64,000 nt of DNA from Paralithodes platypus (lineage: Eukaryota; Arthropoda; Malacostraca; Decapoda; Lithodidae), in assembly GCA_032716605.1 (NCBI GenBank), contig CM064485.1:36046658-36110657 (forward strand), read 5' to 3'. Below are positions 33,907-45,300 of this stretch, one piece after another. Below the pieces are notes generated by a model, which had not been told where the DNA came from, made no database searches, and saw only the letters and a program-made list of their open reading frames with translations. The stretch's first letter is position 1, and each line of letters starts with the position of its first letter. Made by a program: the position numbers and the translations under genes.

Positions 33907-35300
33907 GGGGTTGCAAGAGTTCTGCTGTGAGAGGTATGCGTGAGGTGCATAGTGCTGAGGGCCTGAATGAAACATAAGGGGCTGAGGTTGAGGCAGTTTG
34001 TAAGGTTGGGCAGCATAGCTTTGGTTTCCTGAGGGGTTGGCGGAAAGCGGAGAGGGGTTAGGTGCCTGAGACGGGGGTTGTTGCAGAGGAAGGGGGGTAT
34101 CTTCAGAAGGCTGAGGGTGCGTGGGGGTACAGCTGATGGCACAGAGCTGGGTGGTGGAAGTTGGCGAGACTGAAACTAATTTCCGGATCATTTGGAAATC
34201 TTCGGTGGGGGTGGTGACTTCATGAATTGCAAAGTATTGTTTGAGTGAAGCTGGGACGATGCAAATAAGTTGTCAAAAATAACTTTGTTAACCCGGCAAG
34301 CGCGATAGGCCTCACGGAAGGCTTCCTATAGGGAACGCGATAGGCCTCACGGAAGCAAGACCATAAAAAAAGCCTTCCAAAAAAAAAAAGGGCCTATCAA
34401 AACAAAGGATTTTGTCTCTAGGTGAGATAATTCCCCTCTAGTACTCATCCATGTGTTTCTCACCCCTCCCCCTCCCCTCCTTCCCCACCTTATTCCCACC
34501 TCCCCCCCCCCTCCTCAATTATCACCTATTTATCCTCTTATTATCATCATTTATCGGTTATTTTTCTCTCCCGCGATAATGTAGCACAAGTGGGTTGCAT
34601 AAAAGATCGTTATGCAACACCCAGACACCGGCACACACCGCCCCGCTCGTCTCAGTTGACTCCCAGACAGCGAGAGGGGAGGCTGCCTGTGGCTCTCTCT
34701 CGCCTGAGATTATGACCGGGTGGCCAATATCTTCGTTTTTCACCACCCAAATGCTTTTCCCACTTATTTTAGCACTCTTGAAGGTTCATATATACATCAT
34801 ATATGTAAAATAAAAGCATACCGAAAACAAATAATGGTTTATATTGTAAATATAACGAATTCTGTCAGAATCCAGGGCTAGAAATGCACAAATAACTACC
34901 CTAGCACCTAGGTCTATATCGCGCTTGTCAGGTTAATGGCTTCGGTGTCAGCCCCTGCATAGGCGACTTGGGCATGGCGGCATAATTGCATCATTGTTTT
35001 CTCGAAATCGCCAGTATAAGTGACATCATACAAGTTCATTAATTCCGGTACTCATCCCAGAGGGGGTTGGAGTGTGGCAGTGATCAGGGCTCGGACGTTA
35101 TCCCAGGGCGTCTCAGTGGAGACTATCCCGTACAGACACGAATGCGTTCGGAATCCTATATTTGCTAACAAGGTGGCGGTTCTTTATGTTTCTGGATAGT
35201 TCATGGTGATTGTGGGAATGATAATTTCTAAGTATGTGTTGATATCCATGGTCTCTGGGTAGAAGGCAGCAATAGGTGGGTTTGGTAACCCTTCTGCCAT
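33907..35300 (-). pseudogene. Ty3/gypsy Gag remnant of the old element, split by the 641-bp MITE
   Basis: On the minus strand the Gag appears to start at ATG 35300 with MAEGLPNPPIAAF, followed by a Gag-like stretch that meets a TAA after about 40 codons. Further readable blocks run to the TTAA at 34933. Beyond the MITE (34292-34932) the sequence resumes at 34287 and reaches a Pro and Ser-rich region at 34191-33907, where the Gmr1-like element is inserted. The frames are broken in several places. Context, not a strong domain match, supports Gag. Confidence 0.6.
34292..34932 (-). mobile_element. 641-bp TTAA-flanked MITE, copy B (inverted)
   Basis: TTAA at 34288-34291 and 34933-34936. It starts CCCGGCAAGCGCGATAGG and ends with the complement of CCTGACAAGCGCGATA. 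Length is exactly that of copy A at 5785-6425 and the sequence is nearly the same in reverse complement, including the doubled GCGATAGGCCTCACGGAAG. It sits in the Gag of the old gypsy element. Confidence 0.88.
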
Positions 35301-35470
35301 TTTGACTGTATTTATGTTGTAATAAAGGAACAATCTGTAACAAACCCCTCTTGCAGAGCTCACTACTACTTCCAGCCGCGTAGACCACCGCTAGCCACCA
35401 GTAAGATGCTGACGAGGGATAGTCGCACAGCAAAATATATGTTGCAATGTCCGTTTAACCGAGGGGGAAA

Positions 35471-35952
35471 TGTTGAGAGAATACAAGAGTCACAGGTGTA
35501 CAGGTTTTATTAATTAAGTTATAAGAAAGGAGGCTTATATGGCAAGATTTATTTACACTGAACACAATAGTAATTATCAACATGAATATGATACAAGAAC
35601 ATGTATAATAATTTACATTGAAATACAACACATAGAATATATATATAATCAACATGTATATACTTATAGGGATGGGGCGGGTGCCCAAACTCCGAAAGGG
35701 GTTGAAATAGGGGAGCTATCCCCCCGCCAAAGGTGGCTTTCTAGGGCCTTTCCTAGCTGATGCTGAGAGGATTGGGTTCTAGTCATGTGGTGATGGGCTG
35801 GTCTATCAGAGTGAGAACTGAGCGATCTCTGCCATACCCATAGCTTACTCTGACTGTTCCTTTTACCTATATATCTTCTAGATCTCAAGTGACGGCGTCT
35901 CTTCCGTGGATTGACCTCCCAATCTACCAAGATTGGAAGCCAAAGCGTCACA
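35471..35952 (-). repeat. Probable 5' LTR of the old Ty3/gypsy element
   Basis: 482 bp from TGTTGAGAG to GCGTCACA, TG...CA on both strands. It lies 170 bp upstream of the Gag ATG at 35300. On the minus strand AATAAA occurs about 45 bp before the LTR end, as expected for a polyadenylation signal. Oddly, the bases next to it (AGGGGGAAA at 35462-35470, plus strand) look like a polypurine tract rather than a primer-binding site. No second copy is in the window, so the call stays moderate. Confidence 0.5.
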
Positions 35953-35984
35953 TTTTTCCTTTGCCCCTAAACTTTTTCTTCATA

Positions 35985-36196
35985 ATTGCTGAGGGGCGCG
36001 GGGCCCTGGGTGGGGTTTTGGTTTCCTGGGCGTTTCCGTGCCCTCCTCAGCTCCCCGCCGTGGAGTGCCTTTGGTCACCCGGGCTTTATTGTGGTTGGCA
36101 GGGAGGGTTCTGTGGGGGAGCTCGGTTGTGGCCTTGGCCTTGCTCGGGGCCTTGGGGCCGTTCGGCCAGGCAGCTTGGGGAACAACAACAACAACT
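35985..36196 (+). repeat. GC-rich retroposon-like segment with (AAC)n tail
   Basis: A strongly G+C-rich stretch stands out from its AT-rich surroundings and ends GGGG followed by about five AAC units at 36180-36194. A short tandem repeat at one end is typical of a SINE or LINE 3' end. The open frames here are Gly/Trp-rich without domain signs, so I do not call a gene. Confidence 0.4.
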
Positions 36197-36199
36197 TAT

Positions 36200-37447
36200 A
36201 GGGACTGAGAATTATCAAATGCTCCCAAGTGATATGGAATGTGTGGGAAAGTCCCTAGCTTGCAGCTAGTGTGGATATGGGTGTGACAGAGCTTCTCCGC
36301 TATACAGCGGCCTGGTAATTATTTGATTACTCAGACGTATAGCAATGTAGCTATAGTAGATATATAAATTATGGATAGCATGTATAGGTAATCATAATTA
36401 GGCAACTGGAATGAGAAATTAAATTACGTTAAAGGGGACCTGAAAGCCAGATCTCAACTAAGCGTCCTATAAATACTAACTTGAATGGGGAGGATTCCAA
36501 GAATTCAAGGTCCTAGAGCCACTGAGCAGTCTAGGTCTACCGAATCGGGATTTGCCATTTTAATATCGAAAGTCGGGCCAGAGGGCACCTGAACAAGCCT
36601 GTAAGCATTCAGATCTCAGGGAGGGGAAGAGATAATTTTTCCCTACCTGGCCTGAATACCTATTCACTTTTCAGGTGCTCTCTGCTGCAGGTAAGGTGCA
36701 CGGAAAAAGGGCACGCTGGAACGTTGGTCTTAAGGATACTGTAGGCCGGTGTGGTTCTGGTGAGGGTGGTACGGGGAAGAGAAGTGGAAGGGCCCTCCTG
36801 ATTTGACGAAGGACCTCCAATAGACTTGCCAAACTTCAGGATTAGGTTAGGAAAACAAATATTCTAAGCATAAAATGTTCTATAAGCAAAATTCCTAATT
36901 TTTCTTGTTACAGAGATATTGCCTGTTGAAAATGGCGTTTTTTTTTAGTATTTCCCCACAAGGCCGGCCTAGCTGCCCTAGAGCTTACCACACCCTCATC
37001 TAACTTCAATTATTTGACTATGTTATTATCAAGATATTATAATTCTGTAAGTTGCAAAATGTTTATAGACATAATTATTAGCTAACTTTGGACCTGCTGG
37101 AAACTATTTGACATGGAAGGGTCCATTACAGTGATGCGGTGGAGGACACTATATAACACCTTCAATACCTTAATGGGAAATGGGCCGGTTTTCTGGACCA
37201 CTTTCTCACTTTTGTTTAGCCCCATTAGTTTTGAGGTTTTAAGACGTTCGGTCCATTATTTTGACGTTTTAAAACCTTTCGGCCCAATTCGTCAATTTTA
37301 AGACCTTTCGTTCCATTTAGGTGTTGATTTTTCCTGGCGAGCGATAGCGAGCCTGTATTTTTATGAGGAACTGGCCTTCGGCCGGGACATTTATATACCG
37401 AAAAATGTACAGGGGTATTTTTTAAGCTTGATGGAGGTCTAGGGAGG
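36200..37447. other. No recognisable gene; short repeats at 37232-37320
   Basis: Spacer with no convincing frame. At 37232-37320 three imperfect units of about 30 bp share TTTTAAGACCTTTCGGTCCA. A GGCGAGCGATAGCGAGC motif at 37336 resembles GGCGAGCGCTAGCGAGC found in both LTRs of the deleted Gmr1-like element, perhaps a fragment of a related sequence. Confidence 0.45.
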
Positions 37448-37754
37448 AAACTAACATATATATGAATAACTGAATAAATATAAACTAACATATATATGAA
37501 TAACTGAATAAATATAAACTAACATATATATGAATAACTGAATAAATATAAACTAACATATATATGAATAACTGAATAATATAAACTAACATATATGAAT
37601 AACTGAATAAATATAACTAACATATATGAATAACTGAATAAATATAAACTAACATATATATGAATAACTGAATAAATATAAACTAACATATATATGAATA
37701 ACTGAATAAATATAAACTAACATATATATGAATAACTGAATAAATATACAAAAA
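37448..37754. repeat. 34-bp minisatellite, about nine copies
   Basis: The unit is AAACTAACATATATATGAAT followed by AACTGAATAAATAT. Units are nearly identical, apart from loss of a few bases in copies near 37578-37625. Confidence 0.9.
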
Positions 37755-38350
37755 AAAAACAGCCACTATCCCCTTAAACGGTTGAGATTTATAATTTTTC
37801 TTATAAAATATTTTAAGCTTAGAATCATCTGTATAATCATATCCTGAAGTTTGGCACGTCTATTTCGATACACACATTATTGATAACCGATTCTAATAAC
37901 TTCATGCTAATATGAACATCGGCTTATGCCAATTCCAAACGAGCTGGGCCAGTTATTACATATTCAATAGATAATTATGGTAAAATATATTCTACAACAA
38001 TTGCAATTATTTTCATTTAGCTAGATGCAAACAATTTTGTCACCTGTGTTTAGGCCATTTAGTTTGTTGATTAATTTGTATAATGATTTGAAATACGTTT
38101 GTGTGTATTCTTTACATTTAAAGGTAGCAATGGAATAATCTCAATTCCAATTATGTTTAGCTTGTGTGAAGACCCATTGATAAATATTCGGTGCCTTCTC
38201 AAATTTTTCATTATGGGAATACTAACAACGGAACACGTGTGACGATAAATTAATCCTTCCGATAAGTACTATTATTATATTTACTGTTATCATAATTTGT
38301 AGTTATAAGTAACACCCCGTTATTAACATTAATCATCAATTACACATCCC
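37755..38350. other. AT-rich spacer, no gene seen
   Basis: No frame of note and no repeat recognised. Confidence 0.55.
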
Positions 38351-38650
38351 AATTTACTTGAATAAACTAATGAAAGCATATGGTCCTCCCGGGATTCGAA
38401 CTCGGGACACCACACCCAGAACATAGGCATCTAAACCATTACACCTCCAACACATTTAAAGGTTGAGTACACGATCACGATTAATATCCATTTTCGATTT
38501 CTAGATATCAATCTAATCATGTACTCAGACCCAACTGCATTATGGATAGCGTAATGTTTTAGTGAGAAGAAAGAACATTGAATGGTGCCAAGAGCACTAT
38601 AAGGATCGACTTCGCTATACATTATTTCTTGAACCTGTTTCATATAGTTT
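38351..38650 (-). repeat. SINE-like repeat with tRNA-like promoter, copy A
   Basis: Minus strand 38451-38385 has an A-box-like GTGTAATGGTTTAGATGCC and a B box GAGTTCGAATCCC. It is not a full cloverleaf. Both flanks match the repeat at 42150-42334 plus 45471-45604, including GGTTGAGTACA, ATATCCATTT, GTACTCA-CCAACTGCA and GAAGAAAGAACA blocks. Confidence 0.55.
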
Positions 38651-38710
38651 CTACTACACATTAACTGTGATTACTTTACAGTCAACGAAAGACCAGTGTG
38701 GTTAATGTAC

Positions 38711-38736
38711 ATCTCTCTCTCTCTCTCTCTCTCTCT
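38711..38736. repeat. (TC)n microsatellite
   Basis: About 13 TC units. The following 38740-39040 shows no gene. Confidence 0.9.
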
Positions 38737-39049
38737 TGACTCTCCAAACACAGCAACTCAATCACAACACCGCCCAAGATCAGCAAAAAAGCTCTTGTCT
38801 TTAGCGACTTGGCTAGACTCGCTGCATTTAACTCAAGTTGATGGGTCCTTTACGTGCTAAAGTTTTTCTTAGTCCGTTGTTGTATGTGTATGCTCCTTTG
38901 CGTCACTGCTTACAATTATGTGTTCGCAAGTATATGAACTGAAAGAGGGAAGTGTTTATATGTAGGTACAAGTGTGTGTGTAGTAATAATAATAATAAAG
39001 TAGACCTGCCGTTTTGCCCAAAATCAAAACGGCATACCCAACTCTGCGA

Positions 39050-39745
39050 TGGGTTACCATCATCACTACTAATGCCATCATCAATCACAATCACCATCAT
39101 CACTACATTTGCCACAATCATTACGACTACTGTCATCATCACCATTACTATGATCATCACTACTACAATTACAATCATCACTACTACTCTCACCATCATC
39201 ACTACTATTGTCACCATTGTCACTACCATCTTAATCACTACTATCATCATTGATACTACAACTATCAACCATCATCACCACCATCTTCCAATCATCATTA
39301 CTACTGTTAACATAATCATTATTACTATAACCATAATCATTACTACTGTCACACGTATTACCATCATGTATGCTATTACCATCAGCACTACTACTGCCAT
39401 CATCACCATTACTATGATCTTCATCATCACAACTATTGTCATCATCACTACAACTTTCACCATCATCACTACTACTCACCATCATTACTAATACTCACAC
39501 CATCGTCACTACCATCATCACTACTGTCATTATCACTACAACTATCATCACTACTTGTCACTATCATCACTACTAAAAGTATTGTCACCATCATATCTAC
39601 TAGTGTCACCTTCATATCTACTACTGTCATAATTAACACTACTGTAATCATCAATACAAATACAACCATCATCACTACTATTAACACCATCATCACTACT
39701 ATCACCATCAATCCCACTATTACTACCATCACTTCTAATGCCAAT
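39050..39745. repeat. ATC/ACT-type trinucleotide repeat, about 700 bp
   Basis: Imperfect runs of ATC, ACT, ATT and CAT units. They keep reading frames open on both strands and give Ile/Thr-, His- or Met/Val-rich translations, which are artefacts of the repeat and not genes. Confidence 0.9.
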
Positions 39746-39837
39746 TAAACTAACTTAACCTAGCAAATACGGAGCGAGATGTTTTTTCGCCCCCAGAACG
39801 CATTCATTGCTGGGTGTGTGTGTGTGTGTGGGGGGGG

Positions 39838-40081
39838 GGGGGGTAAAACCATATTTTGGACCTAAAATCATAATTATTGCACAAATTCAAAAAATCTTTT
39901 CTGACTGACGTTCGCATTCACCCAACACATGTTCGTGTGAAATTTGGTGAAAATCCGTCCAACGGTCTAGGAGTTTCGGGACAGACGGACGACGACAACA
40001 ACAACAACGACAGACATTTTTTTTCCGGTGGTACCCACTATACGGGGGGACGATACCAAACTCTGCTTACGCAGAGTTGAT
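39838..40081 (+). repeat. Interspersed repeat module ending in a hairpin, copy 1
   Basis: GACTGACGTTCGCATTCACC, GAAATTTGGTGAAAATCC, AACGGTCTAGGAG and a GACGACGACAACAAC run precede ACTCTGCTTACGCAGAGT, a hairpin-forming end, then TGATAA. The same order recurs at 41829-42062. The two modules bracket the TGACCT array. Confidence 0.65.
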
Positions 40082-41828
40082 AAAAGTTGACCTTTGACCT
40101 TGACCTGTGACCTTGACCTTTATGTAAGAGTACATTTTTGTTTGCAATGACATTGCCCATGACAAACAAATAAGAATGCATAATTTCATTAAAACCCATT
40201 AGATAGTTTCATATATATCAATAGAATAGTTGACCTTGACCATTATCTTGACCTTTATATGTACTGACATTTATTATTTTACTTTTCACTTAAAGTGCAA
40301 TTATCTTACCAAATTTTGTGAAGTTTGCATGGAAAGTAAAGAAAATAGCATATTGACCTTTTATTTGACCTTGACCTGTGACCTTGACCTTTCATATGGA
40401 ATTGTATAGTTTCTTGCATGACCTTGGTCTAGGTATTCCGAATAAACATGGTAAGCCTAGTGAAAATCTAACAGTTAGTATAAGAAATACTAGTAGAAAA
40501 ACTATTTTGACCTTTGACCTTGATCTTTGACCTTACCCTTTAGAATATGTATCTAAAATGTGGGCACTACGATATTAAGGTTACCAGTAACTTGTATAGT
40601 GAAAAATGAAGACATTTGAGTATAAAGTAAAATAAATAGTAAAAGTTGACCTTTGACCTTGACCTGTGACCTGGACCTTATGTAAGAGTTTTTTTTTTTT
40701 TTTTTTGTATTGACATTGCCCCGGAAAATCAAATAAGCATGCCTAATTTCATTAAAACCCATCAGTTAGTTTCATATATATTAATAGAATAGTTGACCTT
40801 GCCCTTTATCTTGACGTTTATGATATATGTCCAAATGTTTTATTTCCTTTTCATTTAAAGTGCAAATATCTCACCAAATGTTGTGAAGTTTGCAAGAAAA
40901 GTAAAGAAAGTAGCATATTGACCTTTTATTTGACCTTGACCTGTGACCTTGACCTTTATTATGGAATTGTATAGTTTCTTGAATGACCTTGGCCTAGGTA
41001 TTCCGAATATACATGATAAGGCTAGTGAGAATCTAATAGTTAGTATAAGAAATACTAGTGATAAACTTATTTTGACCTTTGACCTTGACCTTTGACCTTA
41101 CCCTTAAGAATCTTTACATAAAATGTTTGTCAATACGATATCAAGGTTACCAGTAACTTGTATAGTGAAAAATGAAGACATTTGAGTATAAAGTAAAATA
41201 AATAGTAAAAGTTGACCTTTGACCTTGACCTGTGACCTGGACCTTATGTAGGAGTGTTTTGTTTTTTGTTTTTATTGACATTGCCCCGGAAAATCAAATA
41301 AGCATGCCTAATTTCATTAAAACCCATTAGTTAGTTTCATATATATTAATATAATAGTTGACCTTGACCTTTGACCTTTATCTTGACCTTTATGATATGT
41401 GTGTCCAAATGTATTATTTTCCTTTTTATTTAAAGTGCAACTATCTCGCCAAATTTTGTGAGTTTTGCATAAAAAGTAAAGATAATAGCATATTGACCTT
41501 TTATTTGACCTTGACCTGTGACCTTGACCTTCATTATGGAATTTTATAGTTTCTTGTATGACCTTCGCCTAGGTATTCCGAATATACATGATAAGCCTAG
41601 TGAGAATCTAAGAGTTAGTATAAGAAATACTAGTGAAAAACTTATTTTGACCTTTGACCTTGACCTTTGACCTTACCCTTAAGAATATTTACCTAAAATT
41701 TGGTCAATATGATATATAGGTTACCAGTAACTTGTATAGTGAAAATGAAGATATTTGAGTAAGAACTAAAACATATGAAATATTGACCTTATTTTTAACC
41801 TTGACCTTTGACCTTAACCTTTAAGTTA
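40082..41828. repeat. Tandem array of about 560-bp units rich in TGACCT half-sites
   Basis: Three long units start at 40082, 40641 and 41207 with AAAAGTTGACCTTTGACC, and a partial fourth ends near 41828. Each unit has several clusters of TGACCTTTGACCTTGACCTG. TGACCTTTGACCT is the complement of AGGTCAAAGGTCA, a DR1 nuclear-receptor element. TGACCTTGA is the complement of TCAAGGTCA, the FTZ-F1/ERR-type monomer site. Unit copies are about 85-90 percent alike by eye. No gene. Receptor binding is not shown by sequence alone. Confidence 0.8.
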
Positions 41829-42135
41829 AATGGAATATTTCTTTTTGACTGACCTTCGCATTGACCAAATGAATATACCTGTAAAATTTGGTAAAAATCC
41901 ATCAAACGGTCTAGGAGGAGTTTCCGGACAGACAGACAGACGGACGACGACGACGACGACGACGGACGACGACGGACGACGACGACAGACAGGCTGGCTG
42001 GTGGTGCACAGTATACGGGCGGGATCTATGTGCGCGATACCACTCTGCTTCGCAGAGTTGATAATAATAATAACAAATATTATTATTATTATTATTATTA
42101 TTATTAGTAGTAGTAGTAGTAGTAGTATTATTATA
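41829..42135 (+). repeat. Interspersed repeat module, copy 2, with microsatellite tail
   Basis: Same block order as 39838-40081, ending ACTCTGCTTCGCAGAGTTGA then (TAA)n, (ATT)n and (AGT)n to about 42135. A GAC-type run lies at about 41935-41990. Confidence 0.65.
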
Positions 42136-42149
42136 ATAATAAGCTAATG

Positions 42150-42334
42150 TATTAATTTCACTCCCAAAACCAAACACCTCCCAATTAAATTAATGAAACC
42201 ATGTGATCTTCCCGGGATTCGAACCTGGGTTACCACATACAGATCTTAAACACTATGATTAATACACCATCTAGACAGTTAAAGGTTAAGTACATAACTA
42301 CGAATATATACAGTATATCCATTTATTTAATCTA
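42150..42334 (-). repeat. SINE-like repeat copy B, left part
   Basis: It contains a B box (minus strand CAGGTTCGAATCCCGGG) and an A-box-like region. It is continuous with 45471-45604 once the RTE-like LINE and one TTAATCTA are taken out, by comparison with copy A at 38351-38650. Confidence 0.6.
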
Positions 42335-45300
42335 TCTATCTATCTATTGCCTGACGCCGTGATCCCCGAAGGAGTGGCCACGAAAGAACCGCCCCCATGC
42401 ACCTCTGCCCCCAGTCAGTCGGCGCCCCTCCTCCCAACCAGCACCGCCTTCATTCATATACTTCCTCACTCCATCCTTCCACCTCTCCTTCGGTCTACCT
42501 CTCCCTCTCTGTCCTTCCACCTCGCTCTCGTACACCCTCTTCGTAATTCTCTTGCTTTCCATACGCTCTATATGGCCGAACCATCTCAAGTTGTTCCTTT
42601 TCACACTTTCCAGCACATCTACCTCCACACCACACCTCCTCCTTACTTCCTCATTCGTCTGTCTATCCCTCCATGTAACTCCGCACGCACTTCTCAAGTA
42701 ATTCATTTCCACCGCTCTCACTCTTGGTCTGAGCCTCTTCCCGAACGTCCATGCTTCGCTTCCGTAAGTTAGTGTCGGGATTACCACACTGTCATGCAAG
42801 GACTTCTTCACTTCCATACTGACCACCCTATTTCTTGCTACTGCTTTCAACGTTCCTACAACCCTCTTCCCCTGTTGTACCTTCTCCCGCACTTCCTCAT
42901 CCATAGTCCCATCTTTACTCAACACACTGCCCAGATACTTAAAAGAGCTGACGATCTCCATAGCCTGACCGTTCAACTTCACCTCACACTCTGTGGCTTC
43001 ACCCCTTTCGAAGACCATAACCTTGCTCTTCCCCACATTTACCTTCAAATTCCGTTTTTCGCACACTGTTCCAAACTCATTTACCAGACCCTGCAACTCC
43101 CATTCATTATCGCTCATCAGAACTGTATCATCCGCAAACAGCAGTATAGGCAGCTTCCACTCATTTCCTTTCCTTTAAAGCGATACACCAACATCCACTG
43201 CTTTTCCTAGTATTTCTTTCATGACTCCACCCATATATACAGTAAACAACCACGGGGACATCACACACCCCTGTTTCAACCCAACACTCAGGTCAAAGAA
43301 CTCGCTCTGCTCATTCTCCACATGTACTGCCGCCTTTGCACCCTCATACATGCTCTTCACTGCTTTCAGCAACTTGCCATCTACTCCGTATATTCTAAGT
43401 ACTTTCCACATGCCTTCTCTATCCACTCTGTCATAGGCCTTCTCCAAGTCCATAAAGGCAACATACACCTTTTGTTGCTTCTCCAGATATTTCTCCACAA
43501 CACAATTCAGGGTAGAAATATCTGATCTACACATCCTCTTCCCTTCCTAAAAACCTCCCTGCTCGTCGCCTATCCATTTCTCCATTCTCACTCTCACTCT
43601 CTCAATCACTACCCTACTGTACACCTTCCCTACTACGCTTAAAAGACATATTCCTCGGTGGTTACCACTCCTCTTTCCCCTTTGCCCTAAATAGGGGACC
43701 TATTATGCCAGTCTTCCAGTCATCGGGTGCATTCCCCTTCTCCCATGCTAGTTTGCACATTTTCTATACCCATTCGATCACTATCTCACCACCATACCTC
43801 AACATTTCCCCACACACTCCATCTGTTGTTCCTGGTGCTTTCCCCAACTTTACTCTTTTCATGGCTTCCTCTTCCACTACTTCTCCTCTTCTCCCTCCCA
43901 TACCATATCCAACTATGTCTGCTGGCTCTTCATTCCTTACATTTAGCAACTCGTTGAAGTACTCCCTCCATCTTTCAACTCTCTTTTGCTTCTCGGCTAG
44001 CATTCTCCCATTCTTATCTTTCACACCCTTACTGTTTCCCTTGCTACCTTCCCTAACTTTCTTGACTTCTTTCCAGAACAGTTTCTTACACTCCCTCCAT
44101 TTTACACTCAGATTCCTTCCAAATTCCTCATCTACTCTTCTCTTACTTTCCTTCACTACTCTCTTCACCACTCTCTTTCTCTCCACGTACCTCGCTCGTT
44201 TCTGCCTCTCCAAATCTTCATTCCCTCTACTACCCAACCACTCTCTATACACTTTCTTCTTGTCTTCCACAGCTATTTTTACCTCTTTTGTCCACCATGC
44301 TGTACCTTTCACTCCCCTCCCTCTTCTCCTCACTCCACACACCTCCTCACATGCTGCACATATCTCCTCCACTTCCTCCATATCTTCCAGGTCGAACCCA
44401 CCTAGTCGTCTTTCTACTGCTCTCCTGTACTCTTCCCGGATTTCCTCCTCCTGTAGCCTCTCCACCCTCCTCACCATTCTACCTTCCTCTCACCTCCCTC
44501 CAGCTCTCCTTACCCACTTCTTTTGTATCCAAACCTTAGCTACTACTACATAATGATCAGACAGACCCCCTCCAATACCCCTATACACCCTAGCATCCAT
44601 CACAGATTTCTTCATTCTTTCAATCACACACATATAATCAATCAGTGACTTTCGTTCCACCACTGCCTTATCCTTCATCGTCCACACCACTTTCCATGTG
44701 TACCTGTGTATCATTCTGTGTCGGAAGAAGGTGTTGGCTATCCACAACCTCCTCCCCACACATACGTCCACAAGTGCACTACCATTCCCACTCACCTCTG
44801 ACGGTACCCCCAACCCTCCCACCACTCCATCAACTTTCCTATCACCCACATTACCATTCATATCCCCAATCAGAAATATTCTTTCGTTCTTGTCAAACTT
44901 ATCCAGGTACGCCTCCACATTCACCCAGAACTCCTCTTTCTCTCTTACAAGTTTACCCTCTGTCGGAGCATGCACACACACAATCACCCACGTTTGTATT
45001 CCTACTTTCATTCTCAACCACACAATCCTTGAACCCACAGACCCATATTCTCTTACACACTCCTTCCATTTGTTACTTACAAACAAACACGCACCTTCTC
45101 TCGCTGCTCCCTCACTCACTCCAGCACACACACCCATTCCCCACTCCCACTCTATCACATCTGTACCCTTCCATTTGGTCTCTTTCATTCCACATACATC
45201 CAGCCTGGCATTCAATTTCACTAACACTTCCAGTACCTCTCTCTTCTTTGTGCCATCATTCATGCCTGTCACGTTCCATGTACCTATTCTCTGAATGTCC

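Larger units (their letters stand above)
22028..35952 (-). mobile_element. Old Ty3/gypsy element (order PR-RT-RH-IN), split by four insertions
   Basis: Read on the minus strand: LTR (35471-35952), leader, Gag (35300-34937, then 34287-33907, then 25958 to about 25520), protease (25510-25461, continuing at 24516), reverse transcriptase, RNase H and part of the integrase to 22028. The insertions are the 641-bp MITE (34292-34932), the Gmr1-like element (25959-33906), and the TTAA elements 24978-25456 and 24521-24943. The integrase is cut after its second catalytic Asp, and no 3' LTR is seen. The frames contain many stops and shifts, so the element is dead and is the oldest layer here. Confidence 0.75.

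Noticed and set aside
37448..37754. CRISPR-like array of regular repeats
   Set aside because: The 34-bp units abut with no unique spacers and the context is a eukaryotic genome; it is a minisatellite.
38952..39744. Ile/Thr-rich plus frame (179 codons) and Met/Val- or Asp/Ser-rich minus frames
   Set aside because: Translations of ATC/ACT microsatellite, open on several frames at once.
43705..44553. Plus-strand frame of 282 codons, and others at 44645-45304 and 18026-18931
   Set aside because: Antisense shadows of the minus-strand RTE-like LINEs, with no domain of their own.
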